Shown here piece by piece: positions 32,651 to 43,104 of a stretch of DNA of 64,000 nucleotides. Made by a program: the position numbers and the translations under genes. Position 1 is the stretch's first letter. The number at the start of each line of letters is the position of its first letter. The notes under the pieces are model-generated. The model made no database searches and had not been told where the DNA came from. It worked only from the letters and a program-made list of their open reading frames with translations. The stretch comes from an uncultured Clostridia bacterium (GTDB taxonomy: Bacteria; Bacillota; Clostridia; Christensenellales; Borkfalkiaceae), in assembly GCA_934247225.1 (NCBI GenBank), contig CAKQJE010000003.1, positions 62,001 to 126,000 on the forward strand, read 5' to 3'.

Positions 32651-32738
32651 AGGGAAAAAATAATCCGCGCCGTTAAAAAACATCCCCGAAAAATCGGGCG
32701 GAAACGGCGGGGAAACAAAAATAAGGAGGCAAATTGAT

Positions 32739-35700
32739 ATGTCAAAAAGGAAGATTTTAGTTGCCGCTATGTCGGCGGCTATGATTTTGAGCGTAGCGCT
32801 CGGCGTGGGAGTCGCGAACGCCTCGAACGAGGTTACGCTCGGCGATAACGATTACGCGTTGTCGGAAGCTTTCGACGTGCGCCTTTCCTATAACGGGGAA
32901 GGACAGCTTAACGCCGCGAAAAACGGACTGAGAGCCAAAGCGAAAATTTCCGCGGAAGACTATGCGGAGCTTAACAAGCAGGCAAACGAAACCACCGTTA
33001 TAAAGTACGGAATTTTAGTCGCTCCGACGGAATATGTAACCGAACACGCCTTAACGGCGGAAAACGTTTTCGGCGAAAACAGAGTTTACGCGACTAACGC
33101 GGCGGAAGAAGCCGAAGACAGGGAAAACAACAGACCCACGAAGAGAATAGAATGCGCCGAGGAAGCCGAGCTTACGGCGGGCGAAGACGGGTACTATCTG
33201 TACTGCGTTCTTTCCGATTTAAGCGGAGAAGCCGTTATGCGCAGTTACACCGCCAAGGCTTACACCGTTAAGTACACTATCGGCGATTACGGAATAATTT
33301 CCGCCGCCGAATACGCTTTTAAGGACGGCGAAAAGGAAATAAACCCCGTTTATGCCGTTCAGAAAGCTATCGAAGCGGGCAAAGTCGACGATTACGACGA
33401 AGATCTTATTTCGGCTTATATCAGCGGCAGATATCAGAAAATAACCGTTGAATACGTCGTTTCTTACGACGGCGCGGATCCTTCCACGGTAAGCAACGAA
33501 TACGATTTCGCGGTAGGTTCGACCGTTACGAAAGACGACGTTCTCAAAAAACTCACCGGCGTAGATCCTTCGGCTTACGATATGACAACCGATTTCGTTT
33601 CGCAGAAGATTTATGCGGGCGAAAATAAGAAGATATCGTTCGCGTTCAGCCCGAAGAAAGCCGAGTCCACGGCGGCGGCGATAGGTTTGTATCTTGCGGG
33701 CGAGGACAGCGTTGAAATCAAGGCAAGCACGCTTACCTGCAAAGGTCACGATAACGTAGCTTATTCCCTTTTCCGCGACGGCACCGTCGTTATAAACGGC
33801 GAAAGCGGCAAGGAAGTCTTAGGCAAAGTGGATTTTGCCGCGAAGAAATTCGTTATGGGCGAAAAGACTTTACCGCAGGCCGTTGAACTCGACGAAGAAA
33901 TTTATGCTTCGGTTGCGGGATATTACCTTGAAGGCAACAAGATAGTCAAGCTTAACGCCGACGGCACGGGCGTTTACGATTTGCTCGGCGACGGCGCAAA
34001 CATTAAATATTTGCTTACTTACGACGAGACAAGCGGCAGATACGTTGCGGCTTTCTCTAACGCTCTCGTTAAAACGCTTACGCTCGGAAGCACGGCGGAA
34101 ATAGCCGATTTCACGGCTGTTAAGCTCGGAAGCGAAGCAGAATACAACAACATTGCAAACTATTACCGCTGCACAACCGAGGGTGATAATCTCGATAAGA
34201 TTTACAGACTGAACGTTGACGGAACCATAATAGAAAACGGCGCGCAGGTCGGAGCGTTCGTTCTTCTGGATAACGGAACGATAAGCGCGAATATCGGCGG
34301 AAACGTTTATTCGGCAACGGTAGCGAATAAGAACTACAAATTCGGTCTTACGATAAAAGAGCTTTCCTTAAAAGATTCGGCGAATTCCGTTGCAATGAGT
34401 CTGAGAACCGAAAGCATTCAGGATTATGACGTGCTTTATAAAAACGCCAATAACCTTTTCGGCTATGAGCAGTTGGTATTTGACGGAAAAGAAACGGAAG
34501 CGGACGCAAAAGGCAAACCTACAACGAATGACGGAGTTCCGAGATTATGGTTGACGAACGAAGCGAGCAAAGTCGATGATTTAAAAGAGGCAGCAACCTG
34601 CGACGGTCAGCCGCTTTGGAAAAATGCAAATTACGGTTTGTCCGGTTGGGGAAATGTTCTGCATTTAAGTCAAAGATATTTATCGTACTATTTAGAGCCT
34701 TTATCTCCTACGACAGGTATCGTCCATTTTAATTTATATTCGTATAACCCTGATAACCTGTTTTCAACCAATAAAGACGTAGGCTACGAAATCGACGATC
34801 AGTATCAGCTTCATATCGATATGACCGATTACGATCCGCACGGACTCGGCAATTGCGGTCAGTTCCAAAAAGTTGTTGCGGATATAAGCGGAAACACATA
34901 TGGCAACTTTGACATTGCAAAGAATATTTACAATATATTCGGAAGCGAAGAGGGAACGTATTATTTCCGCACTGATTACAGAGTCGCAGGTGCTACTACG
35001 AGTGCGGGGAGTTTAAGATTGTACAATTTCCACACTGAGATCGAGTCCTTGAAAGACGAGTGGTATACTTGCGAGTTCTGGGGAACAGCAGGTGCATACA
35101 TTCAGGCGGGATTCGAGAGAACTACGATTGCTTATAAAATAGATTATTTTGATTATTTGAAAAATGTAGGCAAACTTACAATCGGATGGGCGAACGGTAC
35201 CAGAAAACAATATACGATAGGTATCGTGAACGGAAACAAGTTTATCGATATGAGAGTTAATTCTATTGCCGGTTACAACGCTTTCGATAACGTTAAGGTG
35301 TCCGTTTCGGAAAACGCCGCTCGCGATATAGCCGCAATCGAATATGCGATATCTACCGCGAACAAAACTTTCGTAAACGCAGGCTCGACCACCGAAACTA
35401 CGGTAGACACGAGAACGATTTACGAAAAAATCGCCGGAACTTACAAAACGGGTTCTTACTACAACGAAACCGATAACTGGTGGTGGGGCATAGGCTTAAC
35501 GCTTAACGCGGACGGTACGATGGTTATGACTCACGAGCCGTCTAAGCCAGGCACTTACGAAATAAGAGAAATAAGCGATACGTTTGGCGAAATCATTATC
35601 GATTGCCCGTATCCTATCGTTGCGAGAGGCGGAGTCGTTCATACCGGTTACTACGCGCTTATAGACGGTCAGTATGTTTTACGTCTTACCAACTGCGCAA

Positions 35701-36302
35701 TGAACTGCGCTAAATGGGCGTTCTGGGATTTCGCTCCCGCAGGTTGCACATTCACGACTTGGAGCGTGTTCGACGAGCTTGTCGGCGAAGGAACTTCTTA
35801 CACCGACGGAAACGCAACGCTTACGCTTAATAAATTAGGAGCTAAACCGGACGAAAGCAAAGAAGATTATACAGGCGCGAAATTCACCCTTACCGACGGC
35901 GACGTTACGATAAGCGGCAACTACGACCTTGTTCCCACGGCTCACGGCGCGGGCAAGTTGTTTATGGATATCACGACCGAACCCGAAGCGAGCAGATATA
36001 TAATCGGCGATTATAAGCTTATCGGCGGAAATTACGTTCTCGTGTTCACGATAAACACGGCGACCCTTTCCAAAACTTATATGATGAGCGTCGGAAGCTT
36101 AAACGGCGTTTACGATCAGGTTAGAGGAACTTATTTCGGCGCGGAGACGATCGAATTCACGAGCGCGGCGGAAGTTAATTTCTCGTCCATAACCGCGGGT
36201 ACGATTTCCGAAAACGGAATAACGGCAGACTTCGTTATCGAAAACGGAAGAATCAAGATAACTTACACTAAAAACGGTCTTGATTTCGTTGCGATAAAAT
36301 AA
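32739..36302 (+). CDS. Large secreted protein, unassigned family (1187 aa)
   Basis: AAGGAGG precedes the ATG. The signal peptide is MSKRKILVAAMSAAMILSVA, with cleavage probably after VANA. An N-terminal region (~30-200) is followed by an Ig-like unit (ITVEYVVSYDGADPSTVSNE). Then come repeated small beta domains of the type 'SVAGYYLEGNKIVKLNADG', 'NIANYYRCTTEGDNLDKIYR', 'KIAGTYKTGSYYNETDNWWW', resembling units in the 707-aa protein downstream. Residues ~565-860 may be a jelly-roll (concanavalin/CBM-like) domain and are more AT-rich at the DNA level. No C-terminal anchor or catalytic motif is visible. Probably secreted glycan-binding protein at the head of the ABC operon. Confidence 0.7.
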   Translation: MSKRKILVAAMSAAMILSVALGVGVANASNEVTLGDNDYALSEAFDVRLSYNGEGQLNAAKNGLRAKAKISAEDYAELNKQANETTVIKYGILVAPTEYVTEHALTAENVFGENRVYATNAAEEAEDRENNRPTKRIECAEEAELTAGEDGYYLYCVLSDLSGEAVMRSYTAKAYTVKYTIGDYGIISAAEYAFKDGEKEINPVYAVQKAIEAGKVDDYDEDLISAYISGRYQKITVEYVVSYDGADPSTVSNEYDFAVGSTVTKDDVLKKLTGVDPSAYDMTTDFVSQKIYAGENKKISFAFSPKKAESTAAAIGLYLAGEDSVEIKASTLTCKGHDNVAYSLFRDGTVVINGESGKEVLGKVDFAAKKFVMGEKTLPQAVELDEEIYASVAGYYLEGNKIVKLNADGTGVYDLLGDGANIKYLLTYDETSGRYVAAFSNALVKTLTLGSTAEIADFTAVKLGSEAEYNNIANYYRCTTEGDNLDKIYRLNVDGTIIENGAQVGAFVLLDNGTISANIGGNVYSATVANKNYKFGLTIKELSLKDSANSVAMSLRTESIQDYDVLYKNANNLFGYEQLVFDGKETEADAKGKPTTNDGVPRLWLTNEASKVDDLKEAATCDGQPLWKNANYGLSGWGNVLHLSQRYLSYYLEPLSPTTGIVHFNLYSYNPDNLFSTNKDVGYEIDDQYQLHIDMTDYDPHGLGNCGQFQKVVADISGNTYGNFDIAKNIYNIFGSEEGTYYFRTDYRVAGATTSAGSLRLYNFHTEIESLKDEWYTCEFWGTAGAYIQAGFERTTIAYKIDYFDYLKNVGKLTIGWANGTRKQYTIGIVNGNKFIDMRVNSIAGYNAFDNVKVSVSENAARDIAAIEYAISTANKTFVNAGSTTETTVDTRTIYEKIAGTYKTGSYYNETDNWWWGIGLTLNADGTMVMTHEPSKPGTYEIREISDTFGEIIIDCPYPIVARGGVVHTGYYALIDGQYVLRLTNCAMNCAKWAFWDFAPAGCTFTTWSVFDELVGEGTSYTDGNATLTLNKLGAKPDESKEDYTGAKFTLTDGDVTISGNYDLVPTAHGAGKLFMDITTEPEASRYIIGDYKLIGGNYVLVFTINTATLSKTYMMSVGSLNGVYDQVRGTYFGAETIEFTSAAEVNFSSITAGTISENGITADFVIENGRIKITYTKNGLDFVAIK

Positions 36303-36312
36303 AACGAAAAAA

Positions 36313-36350
36313 TCTTTACCGCCTTGTATTTTCGTGCAGGGCGGTAAAGA
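36313..36350 (+). terminator. Intra-operon hairpin before binding-protein gene
   Basis: TCTTTACCGCC pairs with GGCGGTAAAGA (11 bp) between the giant secreted protein and the binding lipoprotein. There is no T-run, so partial attenuation or mRNA processing is more likely than full termination. Confidence 0.5.
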
Positions 36351-36384
36351 AATCAAAAAGAAAAAAATTTAAAAGAGGTACTAT

Positions 36385-38061
36385 ATGAAATTCAAATTCA
36401 AAAAATTGGCTTGCGCCGCCTTAGCGGCATTGTTGCCCGTTTCCATGGTCGCGTGCGGCGGAACTCCGATCGGCGGAAGCCAGCTCGAAAGCGTGGACGC
36501 AACCAAAACTCAGCTCAAAGTTTTCAGCTATAACGGCGGCGTAGGTTCGGAATGGCTCAACAAAGTGATCGACAGATTCGAAGAAGATTACAAAAACGTT
36601 TCGTTCAGAGGCGGTCAGACGGGCGTTCAGATAATCCCCAACCCGACCAAATCGGACGCTTTCGGAACGATAAGCGCAAGCACCGATAACGTTATTTTCT
36701 CGGAAGTCGCGAACTATTCTCAGCTCGTAACTCAAAAATCCATTCTCGATATATCCGACATTATGGAAAAGCCCTTAAACGAAATAACCAAAACTTCGGA
36801 CACGAAGACGTTAAAGAGCAAAATGTACGACGAAACCGTAGATTTTTATACGTTCAGCAAAGGTAAATACTATGCGCTTCCGCATTATTCGTTCTTCTCG
36901 ACGATAACTTACAACAAACAGCTTATGATCGACAAGAACCTTTATTTCGCGAAGGACTACGACGTCAACGCTACCGAACTCGACGATAAGTTCATTCACA
37001 GCGCGGGCGAAGATAAGTCCGTCGGACCCGACGGACAGCCGAATACGCCCGACGACGGACTTCCCGCAACTTACACCGAGCTTTTCGAACTGTTCGAGAT
37101 GATGAGAAGCAAAAACGTGACCCCGATAATCTGGGCGGGCGGCGAAACCGTTTCGGGCGGTTATATCAACTACCTTTTGAACGACGTTTATTTAAGCTTG
37201 GCTGGCAAAGATCAGGCAAGACTTAATTACACGTTCGACAGCAAGGACAAAACGATTACGATCGTCGAAAAATTCGAGGGCGGCAAAGCCGTAACCAAAG
37301 AAGAGAAGATCACCGCGGAAAACTACAAATCGCTTAACGCCGAACTTGCGAAATATCAGGCGATTAAAATCGTCGACAAAATCGTCGATAACGCTTTGTG
37401 GCAGGCTTCGGATTGTTCTTCGTCCACTTCCACGATGCTTTCCGTTCAGCAGAAATATGTCGAAAGCTATAACAGAGGAACTCCCGTCGCGATGATCGTT
37501 GAGGGTTCGTATTGGTATAACGAAGCCGACAACGCCGATTATATCGAAGACACGAGAAACCGTTACACCGATTTCGACGCGAAGAACGATTATCAGATTC
37601 TTCCCCTTCCGAGAGTTTACGAAGGAACTTATGCGGACGTTGCGGGTAAAAACGTAGGAAAAGCGGTTTATGCCGATCAGGCGGACAGCGTTGCGGTCAT
37701 CAACGCGAACATTGCGGACGACGCGGATCTCGTTAATCTTGCAAAAACTTTCCTTGCATACTGCTACACCGACGAATCTTTGAAAGAGTTCACCGAAACC
37801 ACCCGCGTTATGAGAAGCTTGAAGTACGATATCGACGAGAGCAAGCTCGACAGCTGGGGCAAAGCCGTATGGAACTACACCAAAGCTTCCGATATTTTGT
37901 TGCCGTATTCGAGCAATGCTTTGTATCTTAACAACAGAACTCAGCAGTCCATGCATATCGCAAACGACTTCTGGACGGTAAACGGCAAGAACGTTTATTC
38001 TTTCTGCAAAGGCTCGGGAACCGCGGAAGCTTATTTTGCGGAATACATGAACAGAAAATAA
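36385..38061 (+). CDS. ABC transporter carbohydrate-binding lipoprotein
   Basis: A 558-residue family 1 extracellular solute-binding protein. The signal peptide ends in the lipobox SMVAC (Cys24). The fold signatures are VFSYNGGVGSEWLNKVIDRFEEDY, then KYYALPHYSFFSTITYNK. An acidic loop GPDGQPNTPDDGLPAT at ~214-229 resembles a calcium-binding loop and recurs in the paralogue at 53376. The length exceeds the typical 400-450 residues, as for oligosaccharide-binding CUT1 proteins. It captures oligosaccharides at the outer membrane face and passes them to the two permeases that follow. Start preceded by AAAAGAGG. Confidence 0.9.
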   Translation: MKFKFKKLACAALAALLPVSMVACGGTPIGGSQLESVDATKTQLKVFSYNGGVGSEWLNKVIDRFEEDYKNVSFRGGQTGVQIIPNPTKSDAFGTISASTDNVIFSEVANYSQLVTQKSILDISDIMEKPLNEITKTSDTKTLKSKMYDETVDFYTFSKGKYYALPHYSFFSTITYNKQLMIDKNLYFAKDYDVNATELDDKFIHSAGEDKSVGPDGQPNTPDDGLPATYTELFELFEMMRSKNVTPIIWAGGETVSGGYINYLLNDVYLSLAGKDQARLNYTFDSKDKTITIVEKFEGGKAVTKEEKITAENYKSLNAELAKYQAIKIVDKIVDNALWQASDCSSSTSTMLSVQQKYVESYNRGTPVAMIVEGSYWYNEADNADYIEDTRNRYTDFDAKNDYQILPLPRVYEGTYADVAGKNVGKAVYADQADSVAVINANIADDADLVNLAKTFLAYCYTDESLKEFTETTRVMRSLKYDIDESKLDSWGKAVWNYTKASDILLPYSSNALYLNNRTQQSMHIANDFWTVNGKNVYSFCKGSGTAEAYFAEYMNRK

Positions 38062-38079
38062 TAAAAAGTTAAACTCATA

Positions 38080-38145
38080 GTCGGGCGGCGTTAAAACGTC
38101 GCCCGGACATCGCGGGAGATTGCATTTTGGCGCAATTTCCCGCGA
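38080..38145 (+). promoter_or_regulatory. Two hairpins between binding protein and permease genes
   Basis: Hairpin 1 (38080-38108) pairs GTCGGGCGGCG with CGTCGCCCGGAC with one bulge. Hairpin 2 (38110-38145) pairs TCGCGGGA with TCCCGCGA and inner GATTGC with GCAATT. Neither has a T-run. Such hairpins between a binding-protein gene and permease genes usually protect the upstream mRNA, giving more binding protein than permease. Confidence 0.55.
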
Positions 38146-38164
38146 CTGAAATTCGGAGAAAAAA

Positions 38165-39082
38165 ATGACATCGGAGAAGAAGAAAAAAGAGATAACGGAC
38201 TTATTGTTTTATCTGTCGCTTATCGTGCTTCCGTTAATTCAATTCGTCATATTTTACGTAGTCGTAAACGCGAACTCGATCGCGCTCGCTTTCAAGCATT
38301 ACGAATTCGATAAAACAGGGCAATATGTTGTTTCCAACGCATATTTCGAAAATTTCGCGCAGGTTTTAAAAGACTTGTTCACGAAAGAAGAGCTTAAATA
38401 CTGCCTGAGAAATTCCGTCGTGTTTTATCTCGTGACGTTTGCGTCGGGAACGGTCGTTTCGCTCATATTCTCTTATTATATTTTCAAAAAAAGACTGCTT
38501 TCGGGAACGTTCAAAACGCTCCTTTATATGCCGTCCATAGTGTCGGTAATGGTAATTTCCGTCCTTTACAGATATTTCTGCGAGGATTGTTATCCCGCGC
38601 TTATAGAAAAGCTCACGCATAAAACCGTTCAGGGTTTTTCGGGCGCGAAATACGCGCTCATCGTCTTTTTCAACTTTTTTATTTCGTGCGGCGGAAATAT
38701 GCTCGTTTACACGGGTACCATGGCGGGCATTTCGGACTCCGTCATCGAAGCTTCCGAAGTGGACGGAGTTAATTCGATTCAGCAATTCCGGTATATCGTG
38801 CTTCCTCAGATATATCAGACTTTTTCGCTGTTCGTCGTAACGGGGCTTCTCGTTCTGTTCTCGGGGCAGGCGAATATGTTCAACTTCTTCGGTTTAAAAC
38901 CGGACGGACCCGAATTTTACACTTTCGGGTACTATATGTACGTGGAAATAGCCAAAAATTTGAACGATTACGCGAAATATTCCTATCTTTCGGCGTTCGG
39001 GCTTATTATAACCGCGGTCGCGATCCCCGTAATTTTCGTATCGAGACATCTGCTTGAAAAATACGGACCTAAGGAAATCTGA
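38165..39082 (+). CDS. ABC sugar permease, MalF-like
   Basis: A 305-residue CUT1 permease with six predicted membrane helices. The cytoplasmic EAA loop is EASEVDGVNSIQQF followed by RYIVLP at ~196-215, with intact Asp-Gly for docking the ATPase. It pairs with the next gene to form the channel. No ATPase gene is found in the window, so a shared MsmK-type ATPase is assumed. Start ATG follows CGGAGAAAA. Confidence 0.92.
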   Translation: MTSEKKKKEITDLLFYLSLIVLPLIQFVIFYVVVNANSIALAFKHYEFDKTGQYVVSNAYFENFAQVLKDLFTKEELKYCLRNSVVFYLVTFASGTVVSLIFSYYIFKKRLLSGTFKTLLYMPSIVSVMVISVLYRYFCEDCYPALIEKLTHKTVQGFSGAKYALIVFFNFFISCGGNMLVYTGTMAGISDSVIEASEVDGVNSIQQFRYIVLPQIYQTFSLFVVTGLLVLFSGQANMFNFFGLKPDGPEFYTFGYYMYVEIAKNLNDYAKYSYLSAFGLIITAVAIPVIFVSRHLLEKYGPKEI

Positions 39083-39102
39083 GCGAAGGAGGAATATAGA
39101 AT

Positions 39103-40014
39103 ATGGAAATGAAAAGAAAAAAACGAAAATTCGATATATTCTTCCTCGTCACGGGAATTTGCCTGGCGGCGTATTCGATATTTTTGCTGATACTCATCAT
39201 ATGGGGTTTCTTTACGTCCGTCAAAGCCGACCTCGGCTCGACGAACCTGTTCAGAAACAACGTCGTGTGGCTTCCCGAGGGTTGGCCGTGGCAATGGGAA
39301 TGGAAAAACTATTCAGTCATTAAGGATTATATTTACGTCGACATAACCAAAAACGGCATACCTTATCGTATAGGAATGCTTGCAATGTCGATAAATTCCG
39401 TTTTTTACGCGGTCGGCGGCGCACTCGTAGCCGTTTTCGTTCCGATGATAGTCGCTTACGCTTCGAGCAAAACGAGCTATAAGTTCAACGTCGTTTTAGA
39501 CGCGGTGTGTTTAGCTTGTATGGCGATCCCGATCGTCGGAAACCAGCCTTCGAACATTCAGGTACTTAAAACGCTTAATCTGTACGATTCGATGATAGGG
39601 TTTTATATACAGAAAGCCCACTTTTTAACGACGTACTATCTTATTATGAAAGCGGCGTTCGGATCGGTTTCGAAAGCCTTTTCGGAGGCGGCGCAGATAG
39701 AGGGCGCGGGGAATTACACGATAATGTTCCGTATAATTTTCCCGATGGTATCGAAAATATTCACGACTTTATGTCTTATAGAGTTCATTAACCTCTGGAA
39801 CGATTACACTTATCCCTTAATATACTTAACGTCTTATCCGACGCTTGCTTACGGTATATTCTACCTCGTGTTCCAGAACGGAGAAAACAGAATAAGAACG
39901 ACGCCTATGAGAATGGCGGGAAGCTTTATTCTGTTCACGCCGATACTTATAGTGTTCCTTATTTTCAAGGACAGACTTATGCAAAATCTTTCTATGGGAG
40001 GAGTTAAAGAATGA
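39103..40014 (+). CDS. ABC sugar permease, MalG-like
   Basis: A 303-residue CUT1 permease, six membrane helices, with an EAA loop EAAQIEGAGNYTIM followed by FRIIFP (Glu replaces the usual Asp). It ends with the family's short Gly-rich C-terminus (NLSMGGVKE). The start follows AAGGAGG, and the stop overlaps the next gene by 4 bp, so the two are translationally coupled. Confidence 0.92.
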   Translation: MEMKRKKRKFDIFFLVTGICLAAYSIFLLILIIWGFFTSVKADLGSTNLFRNNVVWLPEGWPWQWEWKNYSVIKDYIYVDITKNGIPYRIGMLAMSINSVFYAVGGALVAVFVPMIVAYASSKTSYKFNVVLDAVCLACMAIPIVGNQPSNIQVLKTLNLYDSMIGFYIQKAHFLTTYYLIMKAAFGSVSKAFSEAAQIEGAGNYTIMFRIIFPMVSKIFTTLCLIEFINLWNDYTYPLIYLTSYPTLAYGIFYLVFQNGENRIRTTPMRMAGSFILFTPILIVFLIFKDRLMQNLSMGGVKE

Positions 40015-43000
40015 CAAGTGTCAGAAAAAGATCGCTTATCATAATCGCGGCTGTATGTATGCTTTTAAGCCTCGTAACCGCGCTCGCGATCAACACTTAC
40101 GCCGCCGCAAACGCCGAATTCGTCTTTTCGGGGACGTTGGAGCCGAAATATAAGTACGGCGAAACGGTGGAAATTCCGACGGCGACTTATAACGGCAAAA
40201 CGGTGGATTTCGTAGTGAATCTGCCGGACGGAACTTCGACGAACCGTTCGTCGGTAAAACTTAGCAAAACGGGCGTTTACACCGTCGATTACATCGCGAA
40301 AAAAGCCGGCTCGAACGAGTATATAAAGAAAACCCTTTCGTTTTCGGTTTACAGTCAGATGTTTTCCGTTAAAGGGAACGGTTACACCGAGTATAAAACG
40401 ATTTCGGACAGGGTCGGCGGACTTTACGCCCACCTCGAAAAAGGCGACTCGCTTGTTTTTAACGACATAATCGATCTCAACAAATATCAGGACGGACAAA
40501 TGCTTTTCAAAATGGGCATACCCGCTTCCGCGCCCGGCGAAGCCGACATCGAGGGCTTCGAGGTTACGCTCACCGATATTTACGACGAATCGAGATATAT
40601 AACTTACAGATTTAAAAAATTCAAGGACGGCGGAGAGTATGAAACGGTAGTTTCTTATTACGACGTGGGTTTCGGCACGGTGTTCGCGGGTCTCGAACAA
40701 TCGGATGTCGGTCAGTTTACCTATACCGACGTCGACGGACAAGTCAAACGCTTCAAAGCTCATATCAACAGCGAAAAGTACGGCGCGCACAGCTCGATAA
40801 GCATGACGGGCGGCACGGCGGAAAATCCGTTCAACGGCGATAAAATGTTCGGCGTGACTTACGATATGCTGACGGGCTTAACTTACGTCAAACTTTGCGA
40901 TTACGGCGGAACGCCTTATTATCCCGTTCTCGTTTCCGATCTTCACAACGAAAATATTTACGGCGAAAGATTTAAAGGCTTCACCGACGGCAAGGTTAAA
41001 CTTACCGTAACGCCTACGAAATTCCTTAAAAACGACTGTATGTTCTTCTTTGCGGAAATCGGCGGATACGGCATAGGCGCGGATAATTGGAACAAACTCG
41101 AAACCGAAAACGCTCCTTTGATAAGCGTCGATACGGGCGATTATTCCGTCGATAACGTTCCCGCTTCGAGAAAGGGAACTTCTTACAGAATTTTCGACGC
41201 CGCGGCTTACGATCTTCTCGACGGGAAGACAGATTACGAAGTAAAGGTTTATTACGGTTATTCCAACCGCGATAAAATCCGTATAAACGTGACGAACGGA
41301 ACGTTTAAAACCGATTATACGGGCGAATATACGATAGAATATTCCGCCGTCAACTCGATGGGCAATAAGTCCGTCGTGGCGGTCAGGGTAAACTGCGTCG
41401 ATTTAAAAGATAAAATCAGCCTTTCGCTTACGGGCGAACACAGTTACGGCACGGTGAACGCGGGCGATACCGTCAAGCTTTTCGACAGTTACGAGATTGA
41501 AAATTATCTCGGAAATCCCGAACTTAACGTAGAATGCAGACTCGACGGCGGGGAAGTCGTTTACACCCTCGACGAAAACAATTCTTTCGTTCCCTATTAC
41601 GCGGGCGTGTATACGATAAGATATACTTTCTCCGATTTCGCGACGAGCGATTATATCGAGAAAAAACTTACCGTAAACAAGGCGGACGTCGTTTACTATG
41701 AAACCACGGCTGAATTGCCGCAGTATCTCATCAAAAACGGCAGATACGAACTCGATTTCGTCAAAGCTTATTCGGCGGCAGGCGGAAAACCCGTCGAAGT
41801 TCCCGTAAAAGTTTTCGTAAAAAACGACGGAGCGGCTTCGGAAACGGCGGTAAGCGGAAATTATACCGTTTCGGCAAGCTCGAAAGTAGAGCTTATATTC
41901 AGGGCGGACGTCAATTTCGCCGCAGAAGCATTAACGATCGAAAGACCCGTTAAAGATATCGGTCTCGGCGGCAAACTCGACAAATCGCTTCTGTTCATCC
42001 CCTCGACCGACGGAATTTCGTTTAACGCGACGAGCAGAACGATAGACTGTCTCTTTGACGGAACCGGACAGAACGCGGGTTTCGTTTTCGCGAACACTCT
42101 CGCGAGACACACGTTCAAATTCTCGTTCGCGCCTTACGTAAGCGGCGGGGCGTACAGTTTGTTCGAATCGTTCGATCTTTATCTTTGCGATTATACGAAC
42201 GTCGACAAGAAAGTTAAAATTTCTTTCTTCAAAAAGGACGACGGAATGTATCTGAGCGTAAACGACGAAAAAACTCTTAAAGTGGCGGGAAGCTGGGGTT
42301 CGGATTCCGATCTCGTCACGATAGATTACGATATATCGGGCGGCAAACTTGCCGCGGCGGGCAATTCCGTAACCGTGGACTCCTGTTTCGGCAGCTCGGA
42401 AAAGGTTTCGTTCGATAAGGGATTGACGCTTGTCGGCGAGATAAAAGGTATCGGAAATTGCAAAGGCATTTCTTTCTACGAACTCAACGGTCAGAATCTG
42501 ACAGACAACAAGTACGATTATATCCCGCCGCAGATAGACACGACGAGAGCCGACTGCTTCGGCGAAAAAGATATAAACACCGTCGTTTCCGTGGGCGATT
42601 TCTTCGCGAGCGATGTCGTTTCTCCCTACACGCGCGTAGTGTATTCGGTTAAAGGTCCGGACGGCAGAGTCGTAACCTCGAACGAGGGCGCGGAACTCAG
42701 CGATGTCGCGGGGGATAAGGTGAACACCTTCGTTTTAAGAAGCTACGGAAACTATTTCGTTACGATAACGGCGAAAGATCAGAACAACAACGACCTGACC
42801 ATTTCGTACAGAATAATCGTTACCGATTACACCCCGCCGGTTATAAGACTTACCGATAAGGTTACGACGGGCAGAGTAAACTCCGCGATAAAATTCGCCA
42901 AATACGCCGTGGAAAACGACAAAGGCTCTCACACGACGTTTATAACGGTTTTAGACCCGACGGGTACGATTACCTATTACGGCGAGCAGTCGGGCTTTAC

Positions 43001-43094
43001 GCCGACGAAGAAAGGCGTACACACCGTAACGGTCTCGGTCGTCGACAAAAACGGCAACCTCGCCGAGGAATCTTACACCGTAACGGTGTCGTAA
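40011..43094 (+). CDS. Secreted multidomain Ig-like protein, paralogue of 57371 gene
   Basis: 1027 residues. The signal peptide (KRSLIIIAAVCMLLSLVTAL, then AINTYAAA) is followed by an Ig-like domain (GETVEIPTATYNGKTVDFVV), a long middle region with LamG-like jelly-roll units (about residues 110-290 and 660-830), more Ig-like/bacterial-surface repeats (RISYRIIVTDYTPPVIRL type), and no C-terminal anchor. It begins inside the last codons of the permease gene (ATGA overlap). Function is likely glycan binding outside the cell; no catalytic motif is recognised. The protein at 57371, in the same place in the second operon, has the same general layout but is 370 residues shorter. Confidence 0.75.
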   Translation: MTSVRKRSLIIIAAVCMLLSLVTALAINTYAAANAEFVFSGTLEPKYKYGETVEIPTATYNGKTVDFVVNLPDGTSTNRSSVKLSKTGVYTVDYIAKKAGSNEYIKKTLSFSVYSQMFSVKGNGYTEYKTISDRVGGLYAHLEKGDSLVFNDIIDLNKYQDGQMLFKMGIPASAPGEADIEGFEVTLTDIYDESRYITYRFKKFKDGGEYETVVSYYDVGFGTVFAGLEQSDVGQFTYTDVDGQVKRFKAHINSEKYGAHSSISMTGGTAENPFNGDKMFGVTYDMLTGLTYVKLCDYGGTPYYPVLVSDLHNENIYGERFKGFTDGKVKLTVTPTKFLKNDCMFFFAEIGGYGIGADNWNKLETENAPLISVDTGDYSVDNVPASRKGTSYRIFDAAAYDLLDGKTDYEVKVYYGYSNRDKIRINVTNGTFKTDYTGEYTIEYSAVNSMGNKSVVAVRVNCVDLKDKISLSLTGEHSYGTVNAGDTVKLFDSYEIENYLGNPELNVECRLDGGEVVYTLDENNSFVPYYAGVYTIRYTFSDFATSDYIEKKLTVNKADVVYYETTAELPQYLIKNGRYELDFVKAYSAAGGKPVEVPVKVFVKNDGAASETAVSGNYTVSASSKVELIFRADVNFAAEALTIERPVKDIGLGGKLDKSLLFIPSTDGISFNATSRTIDCLFDGTGQNAGFVFANTLARHTFKFSFAPYVSGGAYSLFESFDLYLCDYTNVDKKVKISFFKKDDGMYLSVNDEKTLKVAGSWGSDSDLVTIDYDISGGKLAAAGNSVTVDSCFGSSEKVSFDKGLTLVGEIKGIGNCKGISFYELNGQNLTDNKYDYIPPQIDTTRADCFGEKDINTVVSVGDFFASDVVSPYTRVVYSVKGPDGRVVTSNEGAELSDVAGDKVNTFVLRSYGNYFVTITAKDQNNNDLTISYRIIVTDYTPPVIRLTDKVTTGRVNSAIKFAKYAVENDKGSHTTFITVLDPTGTITYYGEQSGFTPTKKGVHTVTVSVVDKNGNLAEESYTVTVS

Positions 43095-43104
43095 AGGAGA
43101 CAAT

